The notes: a model not told the origin generated them from the sequence alone. Positions 5,423-13,304 are shown, numbered from the stretch's first letter. The stretch: 18,552 bases of DNA from JBAWVR01 sp964583845 (GCA_964583845.1 CAZOXG010000019.1:1-18552); one strand, 5' to 3'. Numbers and translations are program-made.

Positions 5423-6252
5423 TGTTAAAAAAAATTTTTAAAGTTTTGGGTGTAATAATTCTGTTATTAGTAATAACCTATTGTCTCTTAATAATTTTTG
5501 TTAGACCGTCAACTAACCGGGACTGGGCGCTTGATCAAGCTGTCCTCCCATATGCTGAAATAACCGGTAAAAATATAAATATTTACAATATTAGAAATTT
5601 TAAATATAAAACCGTTTCTGTTTTTTTTCCTGAATATTATGACAAAAAAGTAAACCTTGAGGATTTAACTTCGGTAGATTTTGTAGTTGAACCATTCTCG
5701 GGCTATGTTGGAGCAGCACACACCTTTTTAACTTTTGGTTTTAAGGATGGTAGTCATATCGCAATTTCAGTTGAAATTAGAAAAGAAAAGGGCGAAAGTT
5801 TTTCAGCTTTAAAGGGTCTACTTAGAAAATACGAACTGATGTATGTAATTGCCGATGAAAAAGACGTCGTCAAACTTCGAACTAATTATCGACATGATCA
5901 AGTTTTCTTATATCCAATCAAAACAACAACCGAGAAAATCCAAAGCCTATTTATTGATATGCTAAATCGCACCAATAAACTTAAAAATGATCCTGAGTTC
6001 TACAACACTCTAACCAATACCTGCACCACAAACATAGTGAGTCACTTGAATAAACTAACAGATAACAAAGTATTTCCTTACAGTTTAGATGTTTTATTCC
6101 CTGCCAACTCTGATGAAATTGCCTTAAAACATAAACTAATAAACACCGATAAGACTACAATACAAGAAGTTAGACAAGAATTTAATATCAACAAAAAAGC
6201 GGAAGAGTTTGCTGATAGTCCAGACTTTTCAATAAAAATCAGAGAAAGATAA
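5422..6252 (+). CDS. DUF4105 domain membrane-anchored protein
   Basis: This 276-aa protein has one N-terminal hydrophobic segment (about residues 7-28) with lysines before it, so it is probably anchored with its body outside the membrane. The body matches my memory of the DUF4105 family, also seen at the N-terminus of lacto-N-biosidase Lnb: NRDW near 32-35, AHTFLTFGF near 99-107, a long HIAISVEIRKEKGE stretch, a YRHDQVFLYP segment, and NTCTTNIV near 199-206. The conserved His and Cys hint at a papain-like fold, but the activity is unknown. The ATG overlaps the dgkA stop by one base, so its product probably works with, or is dosed to, the lipid kinase at the envelope. A terminator follows. Confidence 0.8.
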   Translation: MLKKIFKVLGVIILLLVITYCLLIIFVRPSTNRDWALDQAVLPYAEITGKNINIYNIRNFKYKTVSVFFPEYYDKKVNLEDLTSVDFVVEPFSGYVGAAHTFLTFGFKDGSHIAISVEIRKEKGESFSALKGLLRKYELMYVIADEKDVVKLRTNYRHDQVFLYPIKTTTEKIQSLFIDMLNRTNKLKNDPEFYNTLTNTCTTNIVSHLNKLTDNKVFPYSLDVLFPANSDEIALKHKLINTDKTTIQEVRQEFNINKKAEEFADSPDFSIKIRER

Positions 6253-6282
6253 TTTACTTATGTAATTATTGTAAAATTGTTT

Positions 6283-6316
6283 AGCTCACCCTAATCCTTG
6301 GTGGGCTTTACTTTTA
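6283..6316 (+). terminator. Intrinsic terminator of dgkA-DUF4105 operon
   Basis: An 8-bp stem (AGCTCACC / GGTGGGCT, one G-U), 9-nt loop, then TTACTTTTAT. The U-tract is interrupted, so strength is moderate. Confidence 0.65.
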
Positions 6317-6348
6317 TGTTAAAAAGTGGTTGAATACTAAACGAACTG

Positions 6349-6364
6349 CACAACTGGTGTTGTG
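6349..6364 (+). promoter_or_regulatory. Operator-like palindrome upstream of the 250-aa gene
   Basis: CACAACTGGTGTTGTG is a perfect inverted repeat with 6-bp arms and a 4-bp centre. It sits 38 nt before the ATG at 6402, between a possible -35 region and TAGAAC (6371-6376), a candidate -10. It could bind a dimeric regulator or form an RNA hairpin. Confidence 0.5.
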
Positions 6365-6401
6365 ACAGCGTAGAACAGAACTTAAAACGGGAGAACAGAA
6401 A

Positions 6402-7154
6402 ATGACGGATCAAACAAGTGATCAAAACGAACTGCTGGCCCAACGGGTGCAACAAATTATCGGTTACCTCACGGAGCCGTTCGGACACAATGTCATGGAC
6501 AACCACATGATTGACCTGTTAAGCACCGAAGCCAAGGAAATCGTGGCGAAGTTGCCGAAAGCTTACTGGCCGGTAACCATGGAATTCCTGGACCGTACTG
6601 TTGTAAACGCCCACGCCATGGTCATTGACTGGCACTGGGACCGGTTCAGCAACGAGATGTCTCGGCCACAGGATGTTCTTGTCCTTCACGAAGTCATCAC
6701 CAAGGCGGTTGCGATCACCAAGGTACCCAAGGCCAAACTGGCCTTCAACGACGAAGATCTGGAAGATACGTTACAGAAAGTCCGTCGACGCCATTGTGCT
6801 TGGCACGTGGAACTCATCAAACAGTCCACGAACATGCCTTCGATCGAGGCCTTTCGGCTCTACGTGCTCCGGTACATCCTGGACTGGAACAAGTTCACTG
6901 TGACGCACAACGAGTTCGATCTCATCGTGAAGAATGCCAGAACGGCCGCCCTGAACAAGACGTTCGCGGATATCCAGACCTATCCGAGCTGTACGACTCA
7001 AGGGGTCTTGAAATTCTGCGGCGACGCCGAGAATTTGATAGACCAAGGGTTGGTCACGGTTGAAGCCCTCAACTTCAACAAACTCCGCCTGACTCGTCTC
7101 CGTCAGAACCCCCGGTTCTTCCACCAGAAACAAAAGGAAGCTGTCGCGGTCTAA
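6402..7154 (+). CDS. Unknown 250-aa protein
   Basis: I do not recognise a family. The protein is soluble, without a signal peptide or membrane segment, and looks mostly helical with many Trp and His in the middle (AYWPVTMEF near 54, IDWHWDRFS near 75-83, CAWHVELIK near 132). Two cysteines occur near 198 and 207. Base composition is visibly GC-richer and codon choice differs from the AT-rich genes on either side (compare the DUF4105 gene), which suggests transfer or different expression demands. The SD is GGGAGA (6389-6394), 7 nt before the ATG. It has a palindrome upstream and a strong terminator downstream, so it is a self-contained unit. Confidence 0.85.
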   Translation: MTDQTSDQNELLAQRVQQIIGYLTEPFGHNVMDNHMIDLLSTEAKEIVAKLPKAYWPVTMEFLDRTVVNAHAMVIDWHWDRFSNEMSRPQDVLVLHEVITKAVAITKVPKAKLAFNDEDLEDTLQKVRRRHCAWHVELIKQSTNMPSIEAFRLYVLRYILDWNKFTVTHNEFDLIVKNARTAALNKTFADIQTYPSCTTQGVLKFCGDAENLIDQGLVTVEALNFNKLRLTRLRQNPRFFHQKQKEAVAV

Positions 7155-7180
7155 AAAAACCAAGACATGATAAAAACAAC

Positions 7181-7212
7181 AGCCCTGGAGCCATCGCTCC
7201 AGGTGCTTTTTT
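7181..7212 (+). terminator. Intrinsic terminator of the 250-aa gene
   Basis: Core stem CCTGGAGC / GCTCCAGG with loop CATC, extended by an imperfect AGC/GCT pairing, then TTTTTT. It lies 26 nt after the stop. Confidence 0.9.
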
Positions 7213-7232
7213 ATTATTTAAATAATTTTCGT

Positions 7233-7258
7233 AAAAAAGCGCCACCACCTGGTGACGC
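7233..7258 (-). terminator. Intrinsic terminator of the 137-aa minus-strand gene
   Basis: On the minus strand: an 8-bp stem (GCGTCACC / GGTGGCGC, one G-U), loop AGGT, then TTTTTT. It is convergent with the plus-strand terminator just before it. Confidence 0.88.
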
Positions 7259-7277
7259 AGACACAATTTTCCTTTCC

Positions 7278-7691
7278 TTATTTGAAATAGGTTATCGAGA
7301 AGTTGACCTTCTCAGCGACTGTTGCCTTCGGCTTTTTGTCAGACTCAAGGATCTCACACAGCCTCTGCATTTCATCAAAGGCCAAAATGAACAGAACCGT
7401 TTTTTGGGGGTAACAATCCCCGAGATAGTCTAAAGTGAACTTAGCCCAGTTGGACCAACCCGGTCCATCCAAAACGATCTCTTTCTTCTCGCCGAGTTTG
7501 GGCCATTCCTGGCAGGCTTTTTTCAAGGCTTCGCGGATGAGTCGATCGCTCGAAATCAAGATAACATCCGGCACGCTGCCCGAATTTTGTTTCAGACGTG
7601 CAACCAAATCATCGGCAAACCACTCGGGGGTGTAACCTTCGGAGAACTCCCCACCGGCAACAATCAGGCTTGAGAATGCATAATGATTCAT
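7278..7691 (-). CDS. Unknown 137-aa protein
   Basis: No family recognised. The protein is soluble, with alternating hydrophobic strands and helices: VPDVILISSDRLIREALKKA near 40-59, KKEIVLDGP near 69-77, KTVLFILAFDEMQRL near 96-110. That pattern resembles a small alpha/beta (Rossmann-like) domain, but I see no nucleotide-binding loop. The start at 7691 is supported by AGGAGG (7705-7700) 8 nt upstream. Its own terminator lies 20 nt after the stop, and metK upstream on the same strand ends about 110 nt away, so it is probably monocistronic. Confidence 0.8.
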   Translation of the reverse strand: MNHYAFSSLIVAGGEFSEGYTPEWFADDLVARLKQNSGSVPDVILISSDRLIREALKKACQEWPKLGEKKEIVLDGPGWSNWAKFTLDYLGDCYPQKTVLFILAFDEMQRLCEILESDKKPKATVAEKVNFSITYFK

Positions 7692-7744
7692 CGTTCTTTC
7701 CTCCTACTACGGTTAATTGTCATACTTAAAACCTAAAAACTTCC

Positions 7745-7779
7745 TTAGTATTTTTACAACTAAAGAAGTTCAAAGTCAA
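7745..7779 (-). promoter_or_regulatory. Candidate promoter of the 137-aa gene
   Basis: Two overlapping minus-strand options, each with 17-bp spacing: TTGACT (7779-7774) with TAAAAA (7756-7751), and TTGAAC (7773-7768) with TACTAA (7750-7745). The leader would be about 50 nt. Confidence 0.45.
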
Positions 7780-7800
7780 ACTTTCTTTTTTTATTTAAAA

Positions 7801-8784
7801 CTACTTATCCCAAATAAAATCATTGCCGAAATGACCGTATTTAGCGGTTTCTCTAAACTGCGGCTCCCGAAGTTTTAAAAATTTAATTATCTCTTGAGGA
7901 CGTAAATCGTATCCCTTAATTTCTTCTTGTTGACCATCAATATCAACTACTGACATCAATGGCTCCGCCACACCAATAGCATAGGCAATATGAACGTAAA
8001 CCTCTTTTGCTTTTCTAGCTTTTAAATAATCGACAGCAATTCGGCGAGCCATATAAGCACCACTGCGGTCAACTTTGGTGGCATCCTTACCTGAGAAAGC
8101 CCCACCACCTACTGGCACGTTCGGACCATAATTATCAACCGCTAATTTTCTTCCAGTTAAACCAGTGTCAGCGTTAAAACCGCCAATTGTCCAACTACCA
8201 TTTGGGTTGCTCAATAAAACTTCTCCAACAGTCTTATATTCTGGCGAAAGATGCAGGGTGATTTCTTCTTTGATCACTTTATCAAGATAAACATCAGACA
8301 TATCACCAGACTGACAAAGCGAGGTCAAAACTCGGATAACTTTTCCATCTTTGACTGTCACCTGAGCCTTACCATCATGTCTCCCCATCGCCTTTACTAA
8401 TTTACGAGAGAGTATAACTTCGAGAGGCAAACTCTCCACTGTATCATTACAAGCATAACCAACCATTATTCCCTGATCCCCTGCACCCTCTTGATCGACA
8501 CCATGAGAAATCTGCGGACTCTGCTCCACGACATTTACCATTATTCCAATCTCATCTGTATAACCACAATCTTGATAAACTTTTTTAGCAATCTCGCGAA
8601 TATTTATTTGGGCTTTAGTGGTCAATTCACCAGCGATTATTATTACTCCATGACCTCCCAAAGTTTCAATCGCCACTCGAGAATATGGATCCTGAACCAA
8701 ACAAGCATCTAATACGGCATCGGAAATCTGGTCACAAACCTTATCCGGATGAGCCAAAGAAACGGCTTCTGCTGTTCTAATCAT
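7801..8784 (-). CDS. metK: S-adenosylmethionine synthetase (compact form)
   Basis: MetK makes S-adenosylmethionine from methionine and ATP, with hydrolysis of the tripolyphosphate. Key motifs: HPDK at 12-15 (ATP/metal), DQISDAVLDA at 18-27, GAGDQG at 100-105 (methionine loop), GGGAFSGKD at 227-235 with KVDRSGAY (P-loop region), AYAIGVAEP, and KYGHFG near the end. At 327 aa it is clearly shorter than the ~380-400 aa of common bacterial enzymes; compared with E. coli MetK, inserts near the middle are trimmed and the C-terminal tail after the GHFG motif is missing. The start matches the family N-terminus. It lies behind a SAM-I riboswitch, so SAM should repress it. No SD is visible: A-rich sequence and a hairpin precede the ATG. 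Confidence 0.95.
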   Translation of the reverse strand: MIRTAEAVSLAHPDKVCDQISDAVLDACLVQDPYSRVAIETLGGHGVIIIAGELTTKAQINIREIAKKVYQDCGYTDEIGIMVNVVEQSPQISHGVDQEGAGDQGIMVGYACNDTVESLPLEVILSRKLVKAMGRHDGKAQVTVKDGKVIRVLTSLCQSGDMSDVYLDKVIKEEITLHLSPEYKTVGEVLLSNPNGSWTIGGFNADTGLTGRKLAVDNYGPNVPVGGGAFSGKDATKVDRSGAYMARRIAVDYLKARKAKEVYVHIAYAIGVAEPLMSVVDIDGQQEEIKGYDLRPQEIIKFLKLREPQFRETAKYGHFGNDFIWDK

Positions 8785-8791
8785 TTTTTTA

Positions 8792-8819
8792 TAAAAGTGA
8801 TTTTTTATTCACACTTTTA
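8792..8819 (-). other. AT-rich hairpin just before the metK start
   Basis: Minus-strand arms TAAAAGTG / CACTTTTA (8 bp) with a 12-nt A/T loop, ending 7 nt before the ATG. No SD occurs in or after it. It may help present or protect the start region in the riboswitch-controlled mRNA. Confidence 0.45.
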
Positions 8820-8833
8820 TTACTAACTATTAA

Positions 8834-8866
8834 ATAACAACCCTTTCACGCGGAAAGGGTTGTTAT
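8834..8866 (-). terminator. Terminator hairpin of the SAM riboswitch expression platform
   Basis: Minus-strand 14-bp perfect stem (ATAACAACCCTTTC / GAAAGGGTTGTTAT) with loop CGCGT, then TTAATAGTT. It lies 16 nt after the aptamer's P1. The U-tract is interrupted by A residues. In S-box control, SAM binding would favour this terminator; the competing antiterminator pairing is not clear to me. Confidence 0.72.
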
Positions 8867-8882
8867 TGTTAAAAGTTTAAAC

Positions 8883-8981
8883 CTTATCTTTCCTTACGGC
8901 TGGATTTGGCACCTTCTTTGATTTCTCAAAGGGTTGTCGGACGGATCATTGAGCCAGTGCTCTCCTCGTCACTCTTGATAA
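8883..8981 (-). ncRNA. SAM-I (S-box) riboswitch aptamer
   Basis: On the minus strand the conserved S-box blocks appear in order: P1 5' strand TTATC followed by AAGAG, the CACTGGC segment, CAATGAT, ACAACC at the P3 start, a P3 hairpin CTTTGAGAAATCAAAG, AAGGTGCCAAATCC, and the closing GATAAG that pairs with P1. A terminator hairpin follows, then metK. S-box RNAs bind SAM and usually turn off methionine/SAM genes by premature termination. A candidate -10 TATAAC (9004-8999) lies just upstream, overlapping the intergenic end after ackA, but its -35 is not convincing. Confidence 0.93.
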
Positions 8982-9025
8982 TTAAACGCTATTTGATTGT
9001 TATAAATATCTTAGCAAAGTAAAAA

Positions 9026-10204
9026 CTAAAAGTAAATGAGTTCTTCGGTATCCTTGGCCAATTGACTCATCTCATCAGTTTTTAAAACCAGGACTTTAAC
9101 TGGGCTATTTTTGGCACTGATTTCTTTATCCTCAGCGATGGTCACATTATTAATTTCTTTGTCTAAAATTATGCCCAAATTTTCCATATCAGCTAAAATC
9201 TTCCCGCGCATAATAAATGACCTTTCGCCGATGGTAGCGGTAAAGACAATAAGGTCAACTCCGTTCATGACTGCAATATATGAGCCAATGTTTTTTTTGA
9301 TGCGATAAGCATACAAACTCAAAGCTAAAGAAGCATCTTTATCACCTTTTTCTTCTAAAGCAATCAAATCTCGTACGTCATCGCTCTGACCACTGACACC
9401 AAGAAGTCCACATTTTGAATTAAAATATCTACGCAATTCAGTGGTGGTCATGCCAGTTTTTTCGGCCAAATATAATACGGCACCAGAATCAATATCGCCA
9501 ACGCGAGTCGCCATAAGTAAACCTTCAAGTGGAGTAAAGCCCATTGTTGTATCTACACTCTCACCTTTTCTGACTGCTGTTAGACTAACTCCACCACCTA
9601 TATGACAGACAATTATTTTCTCTGGTAACTCACCAAATTGTTTTCTTAATTTAGATACAATGGATTTAACAGAAGTTCCATGATAACCATAACGATATAT
9701 TTCGTGCTCTGCAGCCATAGCTTTTGGCAAGCCATAATTTCTAGAGACATCTGTTAAGGTAGAGTGAAAAGCACTATCGGAAATACCGTAAATTGGAGTA
9801 TTGGAAAAAACCTGTTTCAAATTCTTTATAGAAATTAAAATTGGAGTCATATGCAAAGGTGCCTTTTCTTTAGCATCTTCTAGTTTCTCCATATACAAAT
9901 CATCGATTAAACGATGCTTTAAGAAATACAAACCAGGTGCCACCACCCGAACACCGATAGCACTCACTTCACTATAGGAAGAAATCTTGTGATTATTAAT
10001 TAGTATTTCCATCACAAAATCCAAAGACTCATCAAACTGACCTTTGGTGATTACTGTTTTTACTAATTCACCATTAAATTTTTCTGTCATAACAAAACCA
10101 CCGTTTTCAGTTTCTAAATGTAAGAAAATTATTTGATCTTCACCTTGGTATAAGGCGTATTTTTTTGAAGCACTACCGGTATTAACGATTAGGTATTTTT
10201 TCAT
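9026..10204 (-). CDS. ackA: Acetate kinase
   Basis: AckA converts acetyl phosphate plus ADP to acetate plus ATP. Of 392 aa, the ASKHA-fold motifs are NTGSASKK at 8-15, SDSAFHSTL at 142-150 (catalytic Asp and substrate loop), YGYHGTS at 172-178, HIGGGVSLTAV at 201-211, DTTMGFTPLEGLLMATRVGDIDSG at 218-241 in two blocks, and TIGERS in the C-terminal part. Two motifs depart from the common forms: the usual GHRVVHGG is GVRVVAPG (the Arg is kept at 86), and HLGNG is HIGGG. The pairing with xfp makes acetyl phosphate from phosphoketolase the likely substrate. It begins 87 nt after xfp with no clear terminator between them. No SD; a possible weak -10 lies close to the ATG. Confidence 0.93.
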   Translation of the reverse strand: MKKYLIVNTGSASKKYALYQGEDQIIFLHLETENGGFVMTEKFNGELVKTVITKGQFDESLDFVMEILINNHKISSYSEVSAIGVRVVAPGLYFLKHRLIDDLYMEKLEDAKEKAPLHMTPILISIKNLKQVFSNTPIYGISDSAFHSTLTDVSRNYGLPKAMAAEHEIYRYGYHGTSVKSIVSKLRKQFGELPEKIIVCHIGGGVSLTAVRKGESVDTTMGFTPLEGLLMATRVGDIDSGAVLYLAEKTGMTTTELRRYFNSKCGLLGVSGQSDDVRDLIALEEKGDKDASLALSLYAYRIKKNIGSYIAVMNGVDLIVFTATIGERSFIMRGKILADMENLGIILDKEINNVTIAEDKEISAKNSPVKVLVLKTDEMSQLAKDTEELIYF

Positions 10205-10291
10205 ATTTGGTTTAATAATATAAGACAGTAATTTTATAAAGTTTTTTAGAAAATATTATAATTAAATTCTTCCTTATACTTTATATACATA

Positions 10292-12652
10292 CTATTTTAA
10301 GGACCATGTCCAATTCATTATTTCTGGTAAATCTATGCCGTTAGCTTTGGCGTAATCTATAGCCTCCAACGTCTTCTTATTATATTTCTCTTTCAATTCA
10401 GAAGCTACTACCGCACTAATTACACCACTTTCTGCGAGTTTCTCAAAAGCTTCGATGATTAAATCATAACGACTGGTACGATTGCGTAAGTGTAAATCAA
10501 ACGGTGTCGTCGTTGATCCGCGCTCCATATAGCCATGTACGGACAAACGACTAATTTTATTTTGATAGTCAAAAATAGTTTGTTTCAAGGTTTCCGGATA
10601 ACCATGGAAATTAAAAATTACGGGTTTATCTGAAGTGTAATAGCTTTCAAATTCAGCCAAACTCATTTTAGTTTGAGAGCTACCCAAAGTGTTGGCCGAC
10701 AATTCAGAAATATTAACAAAACGAACTTTAACGTTTGGTAATTCTTTCTTTAATAGTTCAACTGCCGCCAAAGTTTCATTGGTTAAATACTGACCAGCGG
10801 CTGAAAGAATAATATCTGGGTTGGTATCACTAGCAAAGTCCCAGGTCATGACACCGGTTTTCATTTGTTTTTTAACTTGATCAGGTGTTAGCCATAAAAC
10901 TTCAGGAGTTTTTTCAGCCACCACAATATTCATTTCATTGCGCCCCTTGAGACATCTCTCCATTACAGCAACAGCCATGTTGGCGTCAGCTGGAAAAAAG
11001 ACACTCACAAAGTTATTATGTTTTTGCAAAAGACTATCCATAAAGCCTGGGTTTTGGTGGGAGAAGCCGTTATGTTCTTGACGCCAACCAGAAGAGGTCA
11101 AAATATAATTAAAAGCTGGCAAGTCCCCTCGCCAAGGAATCTCGCGAGCAATCTTCAAAAACTTGGCATACTGATCGGCCATACTAGAAACAATCTGAAC
11201 AAAAGCTTCGTAAGAAGCAAACACTCCGAAACGCCCAGTTAAAACATAACCCTGTAGTAACCCTTGCAAAGAGTGTTCGGACAACATTTCCATAACACGG
11301 CCATCGGGTCGCATATCAGTATCCCATTTTTCAATTTTTCCAGACCAAACGCGGGCCGTTGTTTGAAAGACTTCATCTAAACGATTGGAATAAGTCTCAT
11401 CAGGTGACATTAAACGAAAGTTTTTTCGGTCGGCATTTAATTTAAAAATCTCATTAAATAAAGTACCTATCTTTCTCATTGCACTAATCAACTCTTTATT
11501 TGAACCTGGAACAACATTTGGGTTTTGAATTTGTGAAATATCTGGAAACAACAAATCGCGTTTAGTGTCTTTTAAACCAAAAGTGATTTGATTGTCACTT
11601 ATTCTAAGCTCTGGAGATGGAATCAAACTATTTATTTCATCAACAAACTGCCCGTTTTTATATAATTCTTCAAACTTATAAGACTTGAACCATTTTTCAA
11701 TCACAGCAAGTTCATCACCATCGGTCTTGGCTTCTTTACCAACAACCTGGTGTGACAAACAATTGCCTTCCATTTTTTGTCCCTTCAATTCCTTGATTCC
11801 TGACCAACCTTTTGGTGTACGTAAAACGATCATTGGAAAACGAGGATATTTCTTTGGGTCTTTTTTACCAGCTTTGGCCTGAGCTTGAATGGCCCGGATT
11901 TCTTTGTAACAATTTTCCATTACATTCGACATGGTTTTATAAACAGCATCACCATACCCATCTACTATATACGGCAAATAACCATAACCATGAAAAAGTT
12001 CTTTGAGTTCCTTATTAGACATTCGAGCCATAAGAGTTGGTCCAGAAATTTTGTAGCCATTCAAATGCAAAATAGGCAGAACTGCACCATCAGATGCTGG
12101 ATTTAATAATTTACTCAAGTGCCAAGCGGTAGCTGTAGGACCCGTCTCGGCTTCACCGTCACCAACCAAAGTGACGGCAATCGTATCGGGATTATCTAAG
12201 ACCGCGCCAAATGAGGTGGAGAGAGAATAACCGAGTTCGCCACCTTCTAAAATAACACCAGGGGTAGCCGGTGAAGAGTGACTAGGAAAACCATAAGGCC
12301 AAGAAAAGTTTTTGGAAATATAACCAATACCTTTGTCATCTTTGGTGGCTTCGGAATAATATTTACCCAAAGTACCTTCTAAAAAGACATTTGATTGCAA
12401 GGCTGGAAAACCATGTCCGGGACCAAGAAGAAAAATAAACTTGGCCTGTTGTTTTATGGCGAGATTGTTGATGTTAGCGTAAACGAAATTGATACCAGGA
12501 CAAGTGCCCCAATGGCCGAGCAAGCGCGGTTTAATATCATCAAAAGAAAGTGGCTCTTTTAACAAAAAATTATTCTTTAAATAAATTTGAATCGCGGACA
12601 AGTAGTTGGTCGCGCGTACGTACTTTTTTATATTTTCAATTTCCTTTTTCAT
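10292..12652 (-). CDS. xfp: Xylulose-5-phosphate/fructose-6-phosphate phosphoketolase
   Basis: Phosphoketolase is a thiamine-diphosphate enzyme that splits xylulose-5-P (and often fructose-6-P) with phosphate into acetyl phosphate and a shorter aldose phosphate. Length is 786 aa, normal for the family. Visible motifs: LLGHWGTCPG at 44-53 (His47), GPGHGFPA at 77-84 (His80), FPSHSSPATPG at 122-132 (His125), the thiamine-binding VGDGEAETGP at 163-172, and SSGWRQEHNGFSHQNPG in the middle domain. With ackA downstream it forms an ATP-yielding route from pentose or hexose phosphates to acetate, useful in reduced fermentative metabolism. No SD; the promoter's -10 lies six bases before the ATG, predicting a leaderless mRNA. 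Other phosphoketolase substrates cannot be excluded. Confidence 0.96.
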   Translation of the reverse strand: MKKEIENIKKYVRATNYLSAIQIYLKNNFLLKEPLSFDDIKPRLLGHWGTCPGINFVYANINNLAIKQQAKFIFLLGPGHGFPALQSNVFLEGTLGKYYSEATKDDKGIGYISKNFSWPYGFPSHSSPATPGVILEGGELGYSLSTSFGAVLDNPDTIAVTLVGDGEAETGPTATAWHLSKLLNPASDGAVLPILHLNGYKISGPTLMARMSNKELKELFHGYGYLPYIVDGYGDAVYKTMSNVMENCYKEIRAIQAQAKAGKKDPKKYPRFPMIVLRTPKGWSGIKELKGQKMEGNCLSHQVVGKEAKTDGDELAVIEKWFKSYKFEELYKNGQFVDEINSLIPSPELRISDNQITFGLKDTKRDLLFPDISQIQNPNVVPGSNKELISAMRKIGTLFNEIFKLNADRKNFRLMSPDETYSNRLDEVFQTTARVWSGKIEKWDTDMRPDGRVMEMLSEHSLQGLLQGYVLTGRFGVFASYEAFVQIVSSMADQYAKFLKIAREIPWRGDLPAFNYILTSSGWRQEHNGFSHQNPGFMDSLLQKHNNFVSVFFPADANMAVAVMERCLKGRNEMNIVVAEKTPEVLWLTPDQVKKQMKTGVMTWDFASDTNPDIILSAAGQYLTNETLAAVELLKKELPNVKVRFVNISELSANTLGSSQTKMSLAEFESYYTSDKPVIFNFHGYPETLKQTIFDYQNKISRLSVHGYMERGSTTTPFDLHLRNRTSRYDLIIEAFEKLAESGVISAVVASELKEKYNKKTLEAIDYAKANGIDLPEIMNWTWSLK

Positions 12653-12658
12653 GTGTTA

Positions 12659-12687
12659 ATTTTATCAGAAAAATAGTTAAACTCCAA
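12659..12687 (-). promoter_or_regulatory. Leaderless-type promoter of xfp
   Basis: Minus strand: TTGGAG (12687-12682), 17-bp spacer, TAAAAT (12664-12659) preceded by TGA, an extended -10. The -10 ends six bases before the ATG at 12652. Confidence 0.65.
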
Positions 12688-12764
12688 GACATATTGGAAA
12701 TTAAATATTAATAAATAATCACAATAATAAATCTTTATCATATGTATTTTGTTTTTATATTAAA

Positions 12765-12793
12765 TTGACTTTATATGTATTTCATGATAGTAT
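12765..12793 (+). promoter_or_regulatory. Promoter of receiver-domain gene
   Basis: TTGACT (12765-12770), 17-bp spacer, TAGTAT (12788-12793) preceded by TGA. The ~50-nt leader holds a small hairpin (CCTTCA / TGAAGG, 12805-12820) and the SD GGGAGA (12839-12844). It is divergent from the xfp promoter about 80 bp away. Confidence 0.72.
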
Positions 12794-12849
12794 TTAGAGC
12801 GTATCCTTCAACAATGAAGGAATAGAACCTAAAAAATCGGGAGATAAAA

Positions 12850-13260
12850 ATGACAAACGGTATCATCCTGCTCGTTGATGACAGTAAATCTATCCTCGAA
12901 CTTGCAGAAAACTTGGTGCGACGACACTGCAGTAAGAGTAAGATTCTGCTCGCGCCCACCATCGAAGTTGCAACCTGGACATTCGAGAAATACAAAAAGC
13001 AATTGCGAATCGTGCTACTCGATGGCAGTCTCGACAACAACCACAATTGCGACACCTTGCCTTTGGCAATCGCTATCAAGGCGGCCAAAGACCGGCATGA
13101 GTTTTTGGGTGAGGCAATCGCAATTTCTGCAAATTCGGAACACAATGACAAACTCATTATGGCTGGTTGTATTGATGCCCTTCATTTTCTCAATGTGAGA
13201 AGCTGCTCCACAATCAAACTGGAGGTTATAAAAAAGGTGGCAAAAGAACTTAGCCACTAA
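12850..13260 (+). CDS. Stand-alone response regulator receiver-like protein
   Basis: A 136-aa protein consisting of one CheY-like receiver domain and no output domain. The acidic pair D10-D11 follows ILLV, and the likely phospho-acceptor is D58 in IVLLDGSL. The switch Ser/Thr position is S93 in AISANSE. The normally invariant Lys (usually in a K-P pair after strand 5) is not visible: the matching segment reads HFLNVRS. Without that Lys, phosphorylation-dependent switching may be altered, so it could be a pseudo-receiver. SD GGGAGA lies 5 nt before the ATG. It has its own promoter and terminator; no histidine kinase is nearby, so its partner is unknown. Confidence 0.85.
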   Translation: MTNGIILLVDDSKSILELAENLVRRHCSKSKILLAPTIEVATWTFEKYKKQLRIVLLDGSLDNNHNCDTLPLAIAIKAAKDRHEFLGEAIAISANSEHNDKLIMAGCIDALHFLNVRSCSTIKLEVIKKVAKELSH

Positions 13261-13276
13261 AAACAAGACCACGAAC

Positions 13277-13304
13277 ACCACTCTATTGGAGTGGTTTCTT
13301 TTTA
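13277..13304 (+). terminator. Intrinsic terminator of receiver-domain gene
   Basis: A 7-bp stem (ACCACTC / GAGTGGT), loop TATTG, then TTCTTTTT. It lies 16 nt after the stop. Confidence 0.85.
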
